64,000 nt of DNA from Paenibacillus sp. BSR1-1 (lineage in GTDB: Bacteria; Bacillota; Bacilli; Bacillales; Cytobacillaceae), in NCBI RefSeq assembly GCF_030403775.1, contig NZ_JAQMWQ010000022.1, positions 1 to 64,000 on the forward strand, written 5' to 3'. Below the pieces are notes generated by a model. It saw nothing but the letters and a program-made list of their open reading frames with translations, had not been told where the DNA came from and ran no database searches. A program made the position numbers and the translations under genes. Positions 62,814-64,000 of this stretch are shown here, one piece after another (position 1 is the stretch's first letter; every line of letters begins with the position of its first letter).

Positions 62814-63596
62814 ATGACAATTCAATTGAACGAATTCACATTGGATTTTTTCTCATTAGCTGGTCAGGTTGCGATTGTAACAGGTGGTAACACCGGACTT
62901 GGTCAAGCCTATGCGGTAGCGCTTGCTAAGGCAGGTGCCGATCTATTTGTTGTCACCCATGGAACTAATTGGGATGAAACGAAGGAACTTATTGAAAAAG
63001 AGGGTAGCCGGGTAGAATTTTTCCAGGCCGATTTAGCGAATAGAGAAATCATTAAGGAAGTCGTATCTGGGTGTCTAAAGGCATTCGGTAGAATTGATAT
63101 TCTTGTAAACAATGCAGGCACCATTCGCCGTGCACCGCTTCTAGAGTATCAACAAGAGGATTGGGATGCGGTGATGGACCTTAATCTAAATGCTGTTTAT
63201 TTTCTAAGCCAAGAAGCTGCAAAAGTGATGATGGAACAAAAGAGTGGGAAAATTATTAATATCGCATCGATGCTGTCTTTCCAAGGCGGAAAATTTGTCC
63301 CTCCCTATACGGCAAGTAAACATGCCGTTGCAGGTCTGACCAAGTCATTTGCCAATGAATTAGCTGAATATGGAATTCAAACAAATGCGATTGCGCCAGG
63401 ATATGTTGCAACGAAAAATACGGCTCCTATCCGTGAAGATGAAAAACGAAATGCAGAAATTCTATCACGTATTCCGGCAGCAAGGTGGGCTTCACCTGCC
63501 GATTTAATGGGTGCCGTCGTTTTCTTAGCAAGCAAAGCGTCTGATTATATGAATGGACATACGCTTGTTGTAGATGGCGGGTGGCTGGCAAGATAA
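62814..63596 (+). CDS. kduD: 2-dehydro-3-deoxy-D-gluconate 5-dehydrogenase KduD
   Basis: 260 residues of the short-chain dehydrogenase family. The cofactor motif TGGNTGLG lies at 23-30, NNAG at 99-102, and the catalytic Ser152, Tyr165, Lys169 are present. The C-terminal NGHTLVVDGGWLAR is typical of KduD. It reduces 2,5-diketo-3-deoxygluconate to KDG with NAD(P)H. AAGGGGG precedes the ATG. A terminator follows. Confidence 0.94.
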   Translation: MTIQLNEFTLDFFSLAGQVAIVTGGNTGLGQAYAVALAKAGADLFVVTHGTNWDETKELIEKEGSRVEFFQADLANREIIKEVVSGCLKAFGRIDILVNNAGTIRRAPLLEYQQEDWDAVMDLNLNAVYFLSQEAAKVMMEQKSGKIINIASMLSFQGGKFVPPYTASKHAVAGLTKSFANELAEYGIQTNAIAPGYVATKNTAPIREDEKRNAEILSRIPAARWASPADLMGAVVFLASKASDYMNGHTLVVDGGWLAR

Positions 63597-63603
63597 ATTT
63601 GAA

Positions 63604-63638
63604 AAAGTAAGCCCTACACGATACGGCTTACTTTTTTT
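63604..63638 (+). terminator. Intrinsic terminator after kduD
   Basis: AAAGTAAGCC pairs with GGCTTACTTT, followed by TTTTATCAT. Confidence 0.9.
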
Positions 63639-63667
63639 ATCATTAGCAAATTCGAGGTGGTTGAATC

Positions 63668-64000
63668 ATGAATATTGGTATAAGGGCACATGATATTGAA
63701 AACTTGCCATTAGAGGAATTAGTTAGAGAGATCTCTTCTAAAGGGCTTACTTCCGTTCAGTTAGCGTTAAACAAATCTTTTCCCGATATAAACACCGGCT
63801 TAGGGAGCCTTAGCCCTGGAATGGCCTATCATATCGGAAAAGCGTTCCGCCAGGAAGATATTCAAATTGCCGTTTTAGGATGTTACATCAATATGATCCA
63901 TCCAGATTTGAATGAAAGAAGAAAAGCTTTGGACCGATTCAAGGAGCATCTTCGCTATTCCAGAGATATTGGATGTAGTATTGTTGGAACCGAAACGGGA
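63668..64000 (+). CDS. Sugar-phosphate isomerase/epimerase-like TIM barrel (partial)
   Basis: The first 111 codons are in the window, open to its end. MNIGIRAHDIENLPLEELVR and GLTSVQLALNKSFPD, then HLRYSRDIGCSIVGTETG, follow the AP-endonuclease-2/xylose-isomerase-like TIM-barrel pattern. GAGGTGG lies before the ATG at 63668. It continues the sugar-acid locus; the reaction cannot be named from the fragment. Confidence 0.82.
   Translation, partial: MNIGIRAHDIENLPLEELVREISSKGLTSVQLALNKSFPDINTGLGSLSPGMAYHIGKAFRQEDIQIAVLGCYINMIHPDLNERRKALDRFKEHLRYSRDIGCSIVGTETG

Noticed and set aside
1-64000. tRNA or rRNA genes
   Set aside because: No cloverleaf with a conserved T-arm or rRNA segment was recognised by eye; a tRNAscan run would settle it.

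Overview
The window looks like chromosome of a low-GC, spore-forming Firmicute, most likely a Bacillaceae such as Neobacillus or Bacillus. The signs are AGGAGG-type ribosome binding sites, frequent TTG/GTG starts, a Spo0E-type phosphatase, Gly/His/Tyr-rich coat-like proteins, a YesM/YesN-type two-component pair, cre-like boxes and many intrinsic terminators. The taxon is inferred; no rRNA or tRNA gene was seen.

Positions 1-33 kb are a mosaic of mostly single genes. In order: an IS3-family transposase remnant; two divergent paralogous low-complexity proteins; GNAT and LysR genes; a two-gene ATPase + HNH cassette resembling Septu antiphage defence (3.6-6.5 kb); a serine hydrolase; lsrK-cupin-lsrF for phospho-AI-2 processing (9.0-11.7 kb) with no Lsr transporter beside it; a fabF paralogue divergent from an MmyB-like regulator over a perfect operator; a DUF1835 gene bracketed by a duplicated folD 3' end; folD behind a ZTP-type riboswitch; Spo0E-like, PhzF, a DUF6843 membrane protein, LOG, a class A PBP, a frameshifted aldo/keto reductase, a HAD phosphatase, a secreted nuclease, a methyltransferase, a two-component system, a TauE/SafE protein and a P-loop kinase. 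Four arrays of 52-bp tandem repeats (7.9, 16.5, 19.7 and 32.2 kb) each begin or end within about 20 bp of a stop codon. A second repeat of about 200 bp with paired palindromes occurs at 1.5 and 8.5 kb, with a partial copy at 19.4 kb.

From 33 to 64 kb the window is an acidic-sugar catabolic region. IclR regulator 1, a KDPG-type aldolase and an ACS-type MFS transporter form one unit. IclR regulator 2 precedes a galactonate operon: an ABC importer, a KDPGal aldolase, DgoK and DgoD, started from a consensus promoter overlapping a cre box. A third block holds a YesL-like protein, a YesM/YesN-type two-component system, a large unrecognised lyase/hydrolase-like protein, a GH105 unsaturated uronyl hydrolase and a second ABC importer. 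A terminator separates these from GH31 glucosidase, a third KDPG-type aldolase, KDG kinase, KduI and KduD, then a truncated TIM-barrel isomerase at the right edge.

Taken together, the last blocks suggest import of oligosaccharides carrying unsaturated uronic acid, cytoplasmic removal of that residue, and KduI-KduD-KdgK-KdgA conversion to pyruvate and glyceraldehyde 3-phosphate. The galactonate operon uses the same final two-step chemistry on the galacto epimer.
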